Assembly: GCF_017991995.1 (NCBI RefSeq)
Contig: NZ_JAGOPN010000002.1
Location: 310,001-374,000 of the forward strand
Source of the DNA: Pseudacidovorax sp.
GTDB taxonomy: Bacteria > Pseudomonadota > Gammaproteobacteria > Burkholderiales > Burkholderiaceae_C
Reading direction: 5' to 3'
Length of the DNA stretch: 64,000 nucleotides
Position 1 is the stretch's first letter. Each line of letters begins with the position of its first letter. Under the pieces are notes generated by a model. The model did no database searches and was not told where the DNA came from. It saw only the letters and a program-made list of their open reading frames with translations. This document shows, piece after piece, positions 1 through 8,888 of the stretch. The position numbers and the translations under genes were made by a program.

Positions 1-1791
1 CACGCGCCCGAACTTCTGCCGGTACTCGGCCCGGAAGGCCTGATCCAGATCGTCGCGCCAGCGCTGCTCGCCCTGCGCGTCGTCGAAGGCGTAGGGGCCA
101 TCGGGCAGCGCAACGGTCAGATTGAAGCCCTGGCCGACGAAGCGCCCATCGGCCCGGCGCTGCAGATGCTGCGGGCCGAAACCCACCTCCAGCGCAGCCA
201 GGGGCTGCGCGACCTCGGTCTCCAGTTCGGCGAAGGCCTGTTCCAGCTGCTGCAGGTCGTCGCTGACGGGCTTGAAGCTCACCGTGCGGGAGCGGTCGGC
301 CCTGGCTGCCGACACCAGCAGGCCGAATGCCGAGGCGACGCCGGCTTCCGGCGGGCAGATGATGGTCGAGATGCCGATCTTGCGGGCCACGTAGTAGGCG
401 TGCAGCGGCCCGCCGCCGCCGGTGGCCACCAGGATGTACCGGCGCGGGTCCTGGCCCTTCTCCGCCACGTGGACGCGCGCGGCCGCCGCCATGTTCTCGG
501 CCACGATGTTGTGCACACCCCAGGCGGCCGCCGTGGCCTCGTGGCCCAGCGCCTGCCCCAGCGCCGAGAAGGCCCCACGGGCCGGCGCGGCATCGATGGC
601 GATCGATCCGCCGGCGAAGAAGTCGGCATTCAGGTAGCCCAGCAGCAGGTTGGCATCCGTCACCGTGGGTTCCAGGCCGCCGCGGCCGTAGCACACCGGT
701 CCCGGCTCGGAGCCGGCGCTCCGGGGCCCCACCTTGAGCAGGCCCAGCGGATCGCGCTGCGCGATGCTGCCGCCGCCGGCCCCGATCTCGATCAGGTCCA
801 CCGTGGTGATGTTGATCGGCATGCCGCTGCCCTCGGCGAAGCGCTTGCGCCGGGCCGCCTCGAAGCCGAAGGCGATCGACGGCGTACCCTCGTTGACCAG
901 GCAGAGCTTGGCGGTCGTTCCACCCATGTCGAATGCCAGCAGGTTCGCCATCTGCTCGCGCAGGCTGTGGTACGTGGCCGAGATGGCCCCCGCCGCAGGC
1001 CCCGACTCGAGCAGGGCGATGGGGTGCTCGCGCGCATATTCGATGCGTGCCAGGCCGCCGTTGGACAGCATCATCAGGATGTCTTCGGGCAGACCGATGC
1101 GGCCCAGCTGCTGCGCGAGGACGTCCAGGTAGCGCCGGGCCATGGGCTTGATGTAGGCGCAGGCCAGCGTCGTGCTCATCCGCTCGTATTCGCGGATCAC
1201 CGGCGCCGTCGCGCTGGACAGCGTCAGCGTGAGCTGGGGAAAGGCCTGCGCGATGGCCTGCGCGAGCTGGCGCTCATGCCGATCCGAGCGATAGGCATGC
1301 AGCAGGCAGATGGCCAGCGACTCCACACCCGCGTCCACCAGGCGGCCCACCTCGGCCAGCGCCGGCGCGATGGCCAGGGCCTCGACCTCCTGCCCCTGCG
1401 CATCCATCCGCCCCGCCACCTCGGCCCGCAGATGGCGGGGTGCCAGCGGCGGCGCGCGGTCGATCTGCAGGTCGTACAGGTCGTACTTGCGCTCGTTGCC
1501 CATCTCGATGATGTCGCCGAAGCCGCGGGTCGCGAGCATGCCCGTGCAGGCACCGCGCCGCTCGATCAGCGCGTTGGTGAACAGCGTGGTGGCGTGCACG
1601 ACCTGCCGCACGTCCGCGGCGGCAATGCCGTTGCGCTGCAGCAGTTGGCCGATGCCCTCGGCCACCGCCAGTGTGGGGTCCGCGTAGGTCGTCAGGACCT
1701 TCAGGCTGCGCTGTTCCCCGCTCGCGTGGTTCAGTGCGACCAGGTCGGTGAAGGTGCCGCCGATGTCGATGCCAATGGCCCAATGAGGCAA
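1..1791 (-). CDS. Hydantoinase/oxoprolinase family protein, HyuA-type subunit (C-terminus beyond window)
   Basis: ATP-dependent ring-opening subunit of the HyuA type; relatives include N-methylhydantoinase A, 5-oxoprolinase and acetone carboxylase subunits, and the actual cyclic substrate cannot be told. The frame is open from a TTG at 1791-1789 to the window edge, 597 codons of roughly 690 expected. Residues 8-16 read IDIGGTFTD, a second nucleotide-binding loop FDMGGTT lies near residue 285, EIGAGGGSIA near 330 and GGGGPLHAYYVA near 460. TTG is chosen because AGGAG (1803-1799) lies 7 nt upstream and no ATG is available in frame nearby. It follows the lyase at 1837-3057 by 45 nt on the same strand, so the two are probably co-transcribed; a HyuB partner would be expected just outside the window. 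Confidence 0.88.
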   Translation of the reverse strand, partial: MPHWAIGIDIGGTFTDLVALNHASGEQRSLKVLTTYADPTLAVAEGIGQLLQRNGIAAADVRQVVHATTLFTNALIERRGACTGMLATRGFGDIIEMGNERKYDLYDLQIDRAPPLAPRHLRAEVAGRMDAQGQEVEALAIAPALAEVGRLVDAGVESLAICLLHAYRSDRHERQLAQAIAQAFPQLTLTLSSATAPVIREYERMSTTLACAYIKPMARRYLDVLAQQLGRIGLPEDILMMLSNGGLARIEYAREHPIALLESGPAAGAISATYHSLREQMANLLAFDMGGTTAKLCLVNEGTPSIAFGFEAARRKRFAEGSGMPINITTVDLIEIGAGGGSIAQRDPLGLLKVGPRSAGSEPGPVCYGRGGLEPTVTDANLLLGYLNADFFAGGSIAIDAAPARGAFSALGQALGHEATAAAWGVHNIVAENMAAAARVHVAEKGQDPRRYILVATGGGGPLHAYYVARKIGISTIICPPEAGVASAFGLLVSAARADRSRTVSFKPVSDDLQQLEQAFAELETEVAQPLAALEVGFGPQHLQRRADGRFVGQGFNLTVALPDGPYAFDDAQGEQRWRDDLDQAFRAEYRQKFGRV

Positions 1792-1836
1792 AGCAGTACT
1801 CCTATGGATCTCGTGTGTGGCCGTGGCGGCCGGGGT

Positions 1837-3057
1837 TCAGGCAATCCCTGCGCGGGCATGCCGCTGCATGGCATCCAGGGCCTGGCACAGGTCGGCCCGC
1901 AGGTCCTCGCACGACTCCAGCCCCGCGTGGATGCGCACCAGGGGGCCGGTGCATGCGAAGGGCTTGGCGTCGCGCTGAGGAGGGTCCATGGGCAACACCA
2001 GGCTCTCGAAGCCGCCCCATGACAAACCGATGCCGAAGATCTGCAGCGCCGAAAAGAAGACGGACAGCGATTGTTGCGCGACGGGCTGCAACTCGACGGC
2101 GAACAGCCCGGATGCCCCCGTGAAGTCACGGCGCCACAAGGCATGCCCCGGGTCGCCGGGCAAGGCCGGATGCATCACGCGTCGCACCATGGGGTGGCGG
2201 CCGAGCATCTCGGCCAGCGCCAGGCCGCTCTCCCAGTGCCGCTTCAGGCGCACATGCAGCGTGCGCAGGCCGCGCAGGGCCAGAAAGAGTTCGTCCGGGC
2301 CCACTGTCTGCCCCCACGCCGCCGCGGCATCGCGCAGCCGGGGCCAGGCCTGCCGGCTGGCGGTCGCCACGCCCAGGATCGCGTCCGAGTGGCCGACGAT
2401 GTACTTGGTGGCCGCATGGATGGAGACATCCACGCCCAGGTCGAAGGGGCGCAGGTAGATCGGCGTGGCCCAGGTGTTGTCCATGACCACGAAGGCGCCG
2501 CAGCGGCGGGCCTCCCGCGCGATGGCGGGAATGTCCTGCATCTCGAAAGTGCCGGACCCCGGGGCCTCCAGGTACACCACGCGGGTGGTGGGCTGCAGCA
2601 GGTCGCGGATGCCGGCGCCGATGGCGGGGTCGTAGAAATCCGCCGCGATGCCCAGCCGCGCGAGCGTGCCCTTGGCGAAGGCCCGCATGGGCCCGTACAC
2701 GCAGTCGGGCAGCAGGACGTGGTCGCCGGCACCGGCGAAGGCGAGCACGGCATGCGTGCAGGCGGCCAGGCCCGAGGGATACACCCGGGCGCGATAGCCG
2801 CCCTCCAGCGAGGCCAGCATGTCCTCGAAGGCGTGGGTGATGGGCGTGCCGAAGCGGCCGTAGGAGGCGTAGGGGTTGTCGGGCGTCTTCCGGGACTCCC
2901 ACTGCTCGAGCGAGTCGGCGAGGATGGTCGAGCCCCGGTAGATGGGCATGTTGACCAGCCCGTGGTGCGAAGCGGGTTGCCGACCGCCGTGCGTCAGCAG
3001 CGTGTCGGGCATGGGCGGATGGGATGGATGCGAGAGGATGCGGGCGTCGCCTGTCAT
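1837..3057 (-). CDS. metC: Cystathionine beta-lyase (PLP-dependent, Cys/Met metabolism family)
   Basis: PLP enzyme of the Cys/Met gamma-family that splits cystathionine, or a related cysteine S-conjugate, into homocysteine or a thiol plus pyruvate and ammonia. The 406 residues show the family motifs: YGRFG (66-70) for phosphate binding, VMDNTWATP (191-199) with the pyridine-binding Asp193, and HAATKYIVGHSD with Schiff-base Lys218; the LEAPGSGT and QPTTRVVYLE stretches resemble E. coli MetC. The first ATG is used because GAGGAAG lies about 11 nt upstream; ATG at 3012 is an alternative. It heads an operon with the hydantoinase-type gene and is divergent from an Lrp/AsnC regulator across 108 nt. 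That context suggests amino-acid or S-conjugate catabolism rather than methionine biosynthesis (inference). Confidence 0.88.
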   Translation of the reverse strand: MTGDARILSHPSHPPMPDTLLTHGGRQPASHHGLVNMPIYRGSTILADSLEQWESRKTPDNPYASYGRFGTPITHAFEDMLASLEGGYRARVYPSGLAACTHAVLAFAGAGDHVLLPDCVYGPMRAFAKGTLARLGIAADFYDPAIGAGIRDLLQPTTRVVYLEAPGSGTFEMQDIPAIAREARRCGAFVVMDNTWATPIYLRPFDLGVDVSIHAATKYIVGHSDAILGVATASRQAWPRLRDAAAAWGQTVGPDELFLALRGLRTLHVRLKRHWESGLALAEMLGRHPMVRRVMHPALPGDPGHALWRRDFTGASGLFAVELQPVAQQSLSVFFSALQIFGIGLSWGGFESLVLPMDPPQRDAKPFACTGPLVRIHAGLESCEDLRADLCQALDAMQRHARAGIA

Positions 3058-3165
3058 GGGAGTAGATCTTCCTCAAGGAGCCCCGCGAATGGATTCCAAA
3101 TGTGGCGCCGTTCTTGCTTCATCCTGAAAAACCATCCTCATCTTCAGCGACCCAGGAGAATTTCC

Positions 3166-3624
3166 TTGCTCGACCGCCTCGACAAGCAGTTGCTCGCGGA
3201 GCTTCAGAAGGACGCCTCCCTCTCCTTGCAGGAGCTGGGCGAGCGGGTCAATCTGAGCGCGACGCCCTGCTGGCGCCGGGTGCAGAAGCTGGAGCAGATG
3301 GGCTACATCCGCGGGCGCGTCGCCCTGCTGGAGCCGTCCCGGCTCAACGTCGGCGTCACCGTCTTCGTGGCCCTGCGCGGCGAGCACAACGATGCGTGGA
3401 TGCGCAAGCTCTGCGACGTGGTCGACACCATTCCCGAGGTGGTCGAGTTCTACCGGATGAGCGGCGACACGGACTACCTGCTGCGCCTGGTCGTGCCGGA
3501 CGTGAAGGGCTATGACCGCGTCTACAAGCGGCTGGTGGCCAACCTGGAGTTCAGCAGCGTGTCCTCCAGCTTCGCGATGGAGCAGATCAAGTACACCACG
3601 GCCCTGCCGCTGGACTACATCTGA
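3166..3624 (+). CDS. Lrp/AsnC family transcriptional regulator
   Basis: A 152-residue feast/famine regulator: an N-terminal helix-turn-helix (residues 1-50, LDKQLLAELQKDASLSLQEL then the LSATPCWRRVQKLE recognition helix) and a C-terminal RAM ligand-binding/oligomerisation domain (about 65-145, ending with the FAMEQIKYTTALPL strand usual for the family). The start is TTG at 3166, six bases after AGGAGAA (3154-3160); the earlier in-frame sequence belongs to the opposite strand. It is divergent from the cystathionine beta-lyase gene and probably controls it in response to an amino acid. The effector is unknown. Confidence 0.88.
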   Translation: MLDRLDKQLLAELQKDASLSLQELGERVNLSATPCWRRVQKLEQMGYIRGRVALLEPSRLNVGVTVFVALRGEHNDAWMRKLCDVVDTIPEVVEFYRMSGDTDYLLRLVVPDVKGYDRVYKRLVANLEFSSVSSSFAMEQIKYTTALPLDYI

Positions 3625-3682
3625 GGAGAGGGGCCCGCACGCCGTAGCGGGTCGGTGCGCCCTGGCCCCGCAGGGGCGGGCA

Positions 3683-5263
3683 TCAATGCACCGGCGCCGC
3701 CCGCCGCACCCCCCGCGCGGCCGCGAGCTCGTGCACCGCCAGCGCCAACGCCCGCACGCCGGCCTCGATCTGCGCCCCCGAGATGGACGACAGCCGCAGC
3801 CGGAACTGCGGGCACGGATAAGGCGGCTGGTCGTAGAACACGCGCCCCGCCTCGATCAGCACGCCATGGCCGCGTGCCACGTCGGCCAGCTCGGCCGAAT
3901 CGAGCCAGTCCGGCCCTTCCACCCACACCGAGGCGCCGCCCTGCGGCGGCGTGAAGCGGAAGTCCGGCAGGTACTGCCGCAGCGCCTGCGCCACCCGCGC
4001 CAGGCGCTCCTGCATGATCTGGTTGACCCGCCGCGCATGCGACTCGTGGTGCCCCAGCGAGAGGAAGAGCGCATAGGCATGCTGCAGGAAGGCGCTGGGG
4101 TGACGCACCATCGCATGGCGCAGCACCCGCAGCTCGGCGATCAGTTCGCGCGAGGCCACGATGTAGCCCAGCCGCAGGGCCGGAGACAGGCTCTTGGAGA
4201 GCGAGCCGATGTAGATCACCCGCCCGCCCGTGTCCAGGCTCTTGAGCGCGGGCATGGGCATGCCGGCGTAGAGGTTCTCGGCCTCGTAGTCGTCCTCGAC
4301 GATGACGAAGTCCTGCAGCTCGGCCTTGCGCAGCAGCCACTGGCGCCGCTCCAGGCTCAGCGTGCGCGTGGTCGGGCTCTGGTGGCTGGGCGTGACGAAC
4401 ACGTAGTCCACCTGCGGCATCGCATCCACCACCAGGCCGTCGTCGTCCACCGCGATGTTGACGAAGCGCGGGTCGCGCACGCGAAAGGAGTTGCGCGCAT
4501 GCGGATGGCCCGGCTCCTCGCAGCCCACGCGGGTGCGGGCATCGAACAGGGCCTCGGCCAGCAGGTAGAAGGCATGCTGCGAGCCCACGGTGATCAGGAT
4601 CTCGTCGGCCAGCGCATAGACGCCACGCTTGGGCAGCAGGCGCTGGCGGATCTGCGTGACCAGGTCGTCCACGTCCACCTGCTCGAAGTCGGGCGTCCAG
4701 TGCGGCAGCTGCACCCGCGCCAGGCTGCGCAGGCAGCATTCGCGGAAGTCGTCGGTGGGAAAGAGCTCCGGGTCGTAGGTGCCGTAGACGAACTGGTAGG
4801 GATAGTCGTGCCAGCGCTCGGGCTTGGCCAGCGTGGGCCGGTCGCGCTGCGAGCGCAGCACGCGGGCGCGCCAGTCGGGCGGGCGTGGCGTGCTGCCGGC
4901 CGCCGCCTCGGGCGCGAAGGGATTGGCCTCGGCCGGCGCCGCCTGCAGCGGCGAGGCATCGGCCGCCACGAAAACGCCGCGCCGCGGGCGGGCCTCCAGA
5001 AAGCCTTCCTCCACCAATTGCTCGTAGGCCGCCGTGACCGTGTTGCGGCTGAGGGAAAGGGCCTGCGCCAGGTCGCGCGAGGAGGGCAGCGGCGTACCGG
5101 GCCCCAGCCGGCCATCGAGGATGGCCTGCACGATCACCGCACGCAGCCGCACCTGGATCGGCAGGCCGGGCTGCTCCGGCAGGCGGAAGAGGCGGGCCCA
5201 CAAGGGGCGGTTCGGATCGTCGGTGGCGGGCATGGCGGATGGGTCGAGGGAATGCGTGCGCAT
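3683..5263 (-). CDS. MocR-family regulator (GntR winged helix fused to aminotransferase-like domain)
   Basis: 526-residue PLP-dependent transcription regulator. The N-terminal GntR-type winged helix (about residues 20-95) contains LPSSRDLAQALSLSRNTVTA and QLVEEGFLEARPRRGVFV. The rest is a type I aminotransferase fold with NPDxxPS-type architecture and the Schiff-base lysine in IGSLSKSLSPALRLGY near residue 355. Such proteins (GabR, PdxR, TauR) bind PLP and sense an amine or amino acid. The ATG at 5263 is used; ATG at 5233 also fits, and neither has a clear ribosome site. It is divergent from the amine-oxidoreductase/ABC cluster starting at 5414, which is its likely target; the 150-nt gap carries the direct repeat GGCTCTGGCTCT (5331-5342). 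Confidence 0.9.
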   Translation of the reverse strand: MRTHSLDPSAMPATDDPNRPLWARLFRLPEQPGLPIQVRLRAVIVQAILDGRLGPGTPLPSSRDLAQALSLSRNTVTAAYEQLVEEGFLEARPRRGVFVAADASPLQAAPAEANPFAPEAAAGSTPRPPDWRARVLRSQRDRPTLAKPERWHDYPYQFVYGTYDPELFPTDDFRECCLRSLARVQLPHWTPDFEQVDVDDLVTQIRQRLLPKRGVYALADEILITVGSQHAFYLLAEALFDARTRVGCEEPGHPHARNSFRVRDPRFVNIAVDDDGLVVDAMPQVDYVFVTPSHQSPTTRTLSLERRQWLLRKAELQDFVIVEDDYEAENLYAGMPMPALKSLDTGGRVIYIGSLSKSLSPALRLGYIVASRELIAELRVLRHAMVRHPSAFLQHAYALFLSLGHHESHARRVNQIMQERLARVAQALRQYLPDFRFTPPQGGASVWVEGPDWLDSAELADVARGHGVLIEAGRVFYDQPPYPCPQFRLRLSSISGAQIEAGVRALALAVHELAAARGVRRAAPVH

Positions 5264-5413
5264 GCACACAAGCGGGGCACGTTCACGCTGTTGGTGCGCC
5301 GCTGGCCTGCCGTGGCGTGGCCGATGGACCGGCTCTGGCTCTATGGCGTTGCGTGCCCGCTTCCTAGACTGGATTGCATCTTTCGCGCCACGCCCTGCCC
5401 TGCTGCCCCTGCC

Positions 5414-5815
5414 ATGACTTCTGCCTCTTCTGCCCCCGTCACCGTGGAGATGCTTGCCGCCTTCTCCGACGCGTGGAACCGCCACGACCTGCCCGCGCTG
5501 ATGTCCTTCATGCATGCCGACTGCGTGTTCGAGACCGCCGCCGGTCCCGAGGCCTGCGGCGCCCGCCACATCGGCCCCGAAGCCGTGGCCGTGGCCTTCG
5601 AGGCGGCCTGGAAGAACTTCCCCGATGCGCAGTGGCGCAACGGCCGGCATTTCGTGGCCGGCGAGCGCGGCGTCTCGGAATGGACCTTCACCGGCACCGC
5701 CGCCGACGGCTCGCGCGTCGAAGCCGATGGCGTGGACGTGTTCACCTTCAAGGACGGAAAGATCCTGGTGAAGAACGCCTTCCGCAAGATGCGCCCCGCG
5801 CTGCCCAAGGCCTGA
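5414..5815 (+). CDS. NTF2/SnoaL-like domain protein
   Basis: Small 133-residue alpha+beta barrel protein of the SnoaL/NTF2-like fold. The helical start FSDAWNRHDLPALMSFMHADCVFET is typical, as is the closing strand pair VDVFTFKDGKILVKNAFRK. Members range from hydroxylases and isomerases to non-catalytic ligand binders, so no reaction is assigned. It is the first gene downstream of the divergent MocR regulator and lies 21 nt before the PuuB-like oxidoreductase, so it is probably part of that catabolic operon and may act on a pathway intermediate (inference). Confidence 0.82.
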   Translation: MTSASSAPVTVEMLAAFSDAWNRHDLPALMSFMHADCVFETAAGPEACGARHIGPEAVAVAFEAAWKNFPDAQWRNGRHFVAGERGVSEWTFTGTAADGSRVEADGVDVFTFKDGKILVKNAFRKMRPALPKA

Positions 5816-5836
5816 GCCAAGTCGGAGCACTGCACC

Positions 5837-7237
5837 ATGGCCATCACTACGCCGCGCGAAGTCTTCGCGCCCTACGACCCGGCCTACGACCCGCTGGTCT
5901 CGGCCGGCCCCGGCCACAACCGCGACTACGCGCCCACCTACTGGGCCGCCACCGCCGGCACGCCGCCGGACGACGACGGCCCCATCACGGCGGACGTCGA
6001 TGCCGACGTGGTCATCATCGGCTCGGGCTTCACCGGCCTGGCCGCGGCCCTGTTCCTGGCGAAAGAGCACGGCATCAAGGCCACGGTGCTCGAGGCCAAC
6101 CGCGTGGCCTGGGGCTGCACCAGCCGCAACGGCGGCCAGGGCCAGAACGCCAGTGGCCGGCTCTATCGCTCGCAGTGGATCGAGCGCTGGGGCCTGGACG
6201 TGGCGAAGAAGCTCGATGCCGAGATCCGCTTCGGCTTCCAGACCTTCGCCGACCTGGTGGCGCAGATCGACTGCGACGCGCAGCCGGGCGGCCACCTGTT
6301 CGTGGCGCATCGCGAGAAGAAGATGGACTTCCTGCGCCGGGAGACCGAGGTGATGCGCCAGCACTTCGGCTACGACGCCCGCATGCTGTCGGCCGAGGAA
6401 GTGCGCCGCGACTGGTGCGGCGACCAGGACGCCAAGGGCGCGCAGTACGAGTCCGAAGGCATCTCGGTGCATCCGCTCAAGCTGGCCCACGGCTATCTGA
6501 AGATGGCCCGTGAGCTGGGCGCCCGCGTGCACCCGGCCAGCCCGGTCATCGGCTGGGAGACGAAGAACGGCGTGCACCACCTGCGCACGCCGGGCGGCAC
6601 GGTGCGTGCGCGGGCCGTGGGCATCGCCACCGGCGCGTACACGGCGCCGGGCCTGTACCCGGGGCTGAAGAACCGCTACTTCCCGGTGCTGTCCAACTCC
6701 ATCGTCACGCGCCCGCTCACGCCGGCCGAACTGGAGGCCACGGGCTTCAAGACCCGCATCGCCATCACCGACACGCGCACGCTGCGCTTCTATTACCGTC
6801 TGCTGCCCGACAACCGCGTGCAGATCGGCAGCCGCAGCGCCATCACCGGCGCCGACGCGCACCGCGAGGCGCACTACCGCCTGCTCACTGAGGGCCTGGC
6901 GCGCAAGTTCCCGGCGCTCAAGGACATCGAGATCGCCCACTCCTGGTGGGGCTGGGTGGACGTGAGCCACGACATGATGCCCCGCATCGTGCAGCCCGAT
7001 GCCGCGCAGCAGGTCTTCTACGCGCTGGGCTACGGCGGCAACGGCGTCTCCTTCTCGGCCCATGCGGGCCGCCGCATGGCGCAGCGCATCGCCGGCCAGG
7101 CCGATGCCGCCTTCGGCCTGCCCATCTACCAGGGCGCGCTGCCCTTTCCGGCGCAAGGCGAATGGGCGGCGCCTTTCCGCCGCCTGGGCCAGAGCTTGCT
7201 CTACCGCTGGTACTGGCTGCGCGACGAAGTGATCTGA
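5837..7237 (+). CDS. FAD-dependent amine oxidoreductase, PuuB/OrdL-like (DAO family)
   Basis: 466-residue FAD enzyme of the D-amino-acid oxidase superfamily, closest in pattern to gamma-glutamylputrescine oxidoreductase. The dinucleotide-binding motif VVIIGSGFTGLAAALFLA lies near residues 57-75, followed by VLEANRVAWGCTSRNGGQGQ, where the family places its flavin contacts. A C-terminal GYGGNGVSFSAHAGRRMA segment closes the FAD domain. It would oxidise a primary or secondary amine to an imine/aldehyde; the real substrate is unknown. Flanked by the NTF2-like gene and the binding protein of a dipeptide-type ABC importer, it is probably the first degradative step for the imported compound. A MocR regulator upstream fits control by an amine. 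Confidence 0.87.
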   Translation: MAITTPREVFAPYDPAYDPLVSAGPGHNRDYAPTYWAATAGTPPDDDGPITADVDADVVIIGSGFTGLAAALFLAKEHGIKATVLEANRVAWGCTSRNGGQGQNASGRLYRSQWIERWGLDVAKKLDAEIRFGFQTFADLVAQIDCDAQPGGHLFVAHREKKMDFLRRETEVMRQHFGYDARMLSAEEVRRDWCGDQDAKGAQYESEGISVHPLKLAHGYLKMARELGARVHPASPVIGWETKNGVHHLRTPGGTVRARAVGIATGAYTAPGLYPGLKNRYFPVLSNSIVTRPLTPAELEATGFKTRIAITDTRTLRFYYRLLPDNRVQIGSRSAITGADAHREAHYRLLTEGLARKFPALKDIEIAHSWWGWVDVSHDMMPRIVQPDAAQQVFYALGYGGNGVSFSAHAGRRMAQRIAGQADAAFGLPIYQGALPFPAQGEWAAPFRRLGQSLLYRWYWLRDEVI

Positions 7238-7282
7238 GCCGCGACGTCTCCTCTCTTTCCATTCGATCCAGGAGTGCATTCC

Positions 7283-8881
7283 ATGACCACCCCGTTCCTC
7301 ACCCGCCGTGCCCTGTCGCTGGCCGCGGCCGCGCTGCTGGCTGGCAGCAGCCTGCTCGGCACCGCTGCCCAGGCTCAGGAGATCAAGAAGGGCGGCACGC
7401 TGGTGATCGGCACCACGCAGGCGCCGCGGCACCTCAATGGTGCCGTGCAGTCGGGCATCGCCACGGCCGTGCCCTCGACCCAGCTCTTCGCCAGCCCGCT
7501 GCGCTTCGACGACAAGTGGAACCCGCAGCCCTACTTGGCCGAAAGCTGGAAGCTGGCGGAGGACGGCAAGTCGCTCACGCTCAACCTGCGCAAGGACGCC
7601 GTCTTCCACGACGGCAAGCCCATCACCTCGGAGGACGTGGCCTTCTCCATCATGGCCATCAAGGCCAACCACCCCTTCTCGACCATGCTCGCGCCGGTGG
7701 AGAAGGTGGAGACGCCCAACCCCACCACCGCCATCATCCGCATGAGCACGCCGCATCCGGCCATCGTGCTGGCGATGTCGCCGGCGTTGTGCCCGATCAT
7801 GCCCAAGCACATCTACGGCGACGGCACCGACCTCAAGAACAACCCGCGCAACAGCCAGAACCTGGTGGGCTCCGGCCCCTTCAAGCTGACGGAGTTCAAG
7901 GCCGGGCAGCGCGTGGTGATGGAGAAGTTCGACAAGTTCTTCCTGCCCGGCAAGCCCTACCTCGACAAGATCATCCTGAACATCGTGCCTGACACGCAGA
8001 GCCTGGTGCTGGGCCTGGAGCGCGGCGACCTGCAGATGCTGCCCTACGCCGCCGGCGCGGTGGACCTCAAGCGCCTGAAGGCCAATCCCAACCTGGTGAT
8101 GACCGACAAGGGTTTCGAGGGCATCGGCCCCATCAACTGGCTGGCCTTCAACACCGCCAAGAAGCCGCTGAACGACGTCAACGTGCGCAAGGCCATCGCC
8201 TATGCCATCGACAAGAACTTCATCACCAAGGCGCTGATGGGTGGCTTCGCCACCGTGGACGACGGCCCCATCGTGCCGGGCAGCCCCTTCGCCGTGCCCG
8301 ACCTGGTGAAGTACCCGCTGGACCTGAAGAAGTCGGCCGAGCTGCTGGACGCCGCGGGCCTCAAGCCGGGCGCGGGCGGCGAGCGCTTCAAGCTCACCAT
8401 CGACTACATCCCCGGCAACGACGAGCAGCAGAAGAACGTGGCCGAGTACCTGCGCTCGCAGCTCAAGAAGGTGGGCATCGGCGTGGAGGTGCGCGCCTCG
8501 GCCGACTTCCCGGCCTGGGCCAAGCGCATCGCCAGCCGCGACTTCGACATGACCATGGACACGGTCTTCAACTGGGGCGACCCGGTCATCGGCGTGCACC
8601 GCACCTACCTGTCCACCAACATCAAGCCCATCGTCTGGACCAACACGCAGGACTATGCCAACCCCAAGGTGGACGAGCTGCTGAATGCGGCCGGCGGCAT
8701 CATGGACCCGGTCAAGCGCAAGGCCTACTACGCCACCTTCCAGAAGATCGTGACGGACGAGGTGCCCATCGTCTACATCAACCTGGCGCCCTACCACACC
8801 GTGGCCAGCAAGCGCGTGGGCAACCTGCCGACCACCATCTGGGGTCCCGCGTCGCCCATGGATGACGTCTTCCTGAAGTGA
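7283..8881 (+). CDS. ABC transporter substrate-binding protein, family 5 (dipeptide/oligopeptide type)
   Basis: 532-residue periplasmic solute-binding protein. A signal peptide with a twin-arginine-like n-region (LTRRALSLAAAALLAGSSLL) ends at about AAQA before QEIKKGGTLVIG. The mature part has the SBP_bac_5 hallmarks KGGTLVIGTTQ, LAESWKLAEDGKSLTLNLRKD.VFHDGKPITSEDV and NVRKAIAYAIDKN. ATG at 7283 is preferred to the GTG at 7274, which overlaps the AGGAG (7270-7274) that serves the ATG. It feeds the permeases and ATPases that follow directly. Family 5 proteins bind peptides, but also opines, nickel chelates, glutathione and amino-acid conjugates, so the ligand is open; the neighbouring amine oxidoreductase and amidohydrolase point to an N-substituted compound. 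Confidence 0.93.
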   Translation: MTTPFLTRRALSLAAAALLAGSSLLGTAAQAQEIKKGGTLVIGTTQAPRHLNGAVQSGIATAVPSTQLFASPLRFDDKWNPQPYLAESWKLAEDGKSLTLNLRKDAVFHDGKPITSEDVAFSIMAIKANHPFSTMLAPVEKVETPNPTTAIIRMSTPHPAIVLAMSPALCPIMPKHIYGDGTDLKNNPRNSQNLVGSGPFKLTEFKAGQRVVMEKFDKFFLPGKPYLDKIILNIVPDTQSLVLGLERGDLQMLPYAAGAVDLKRLKANPNLVMTDKGFEGIGPINWLAFNTAKKPLNDVNVRKAIAYAIDKNFITKALMGGFATVDDGPIVPGSPFAVPDLVKYPLDLKKSAELLDAAGLKPGAGGERFKLTIDYIPGNDEQQKNVAEYLRSQLKKVGIGVEVRASADFPAWAKRIASRDFDMTMDTVFNWGDPVIGVHRTYLSTNIKPIVWTNTQDYANPKVDELLNAAGGIMDPVKRKAYYATFQKIVTDEVPIVYINLAPYHTVASKRVGNLPTTIWGPASPMDDVFLK

Positions 8882-8888
8882 GCCGGCC

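Noticed and set aside
166-2022. Long plus-strand frame opposite the hydantoinase gene
   Set aside because: It is rich in Arg/His/Gln/Ala and has no motif, while the minus strand gives a clean HyuA sequence.
3625-3682. GCCCC/GGGGC stem after the Lrp gene as a terminator
   Set aside because: No T-run follows and the stem is short, so there is not enough support.
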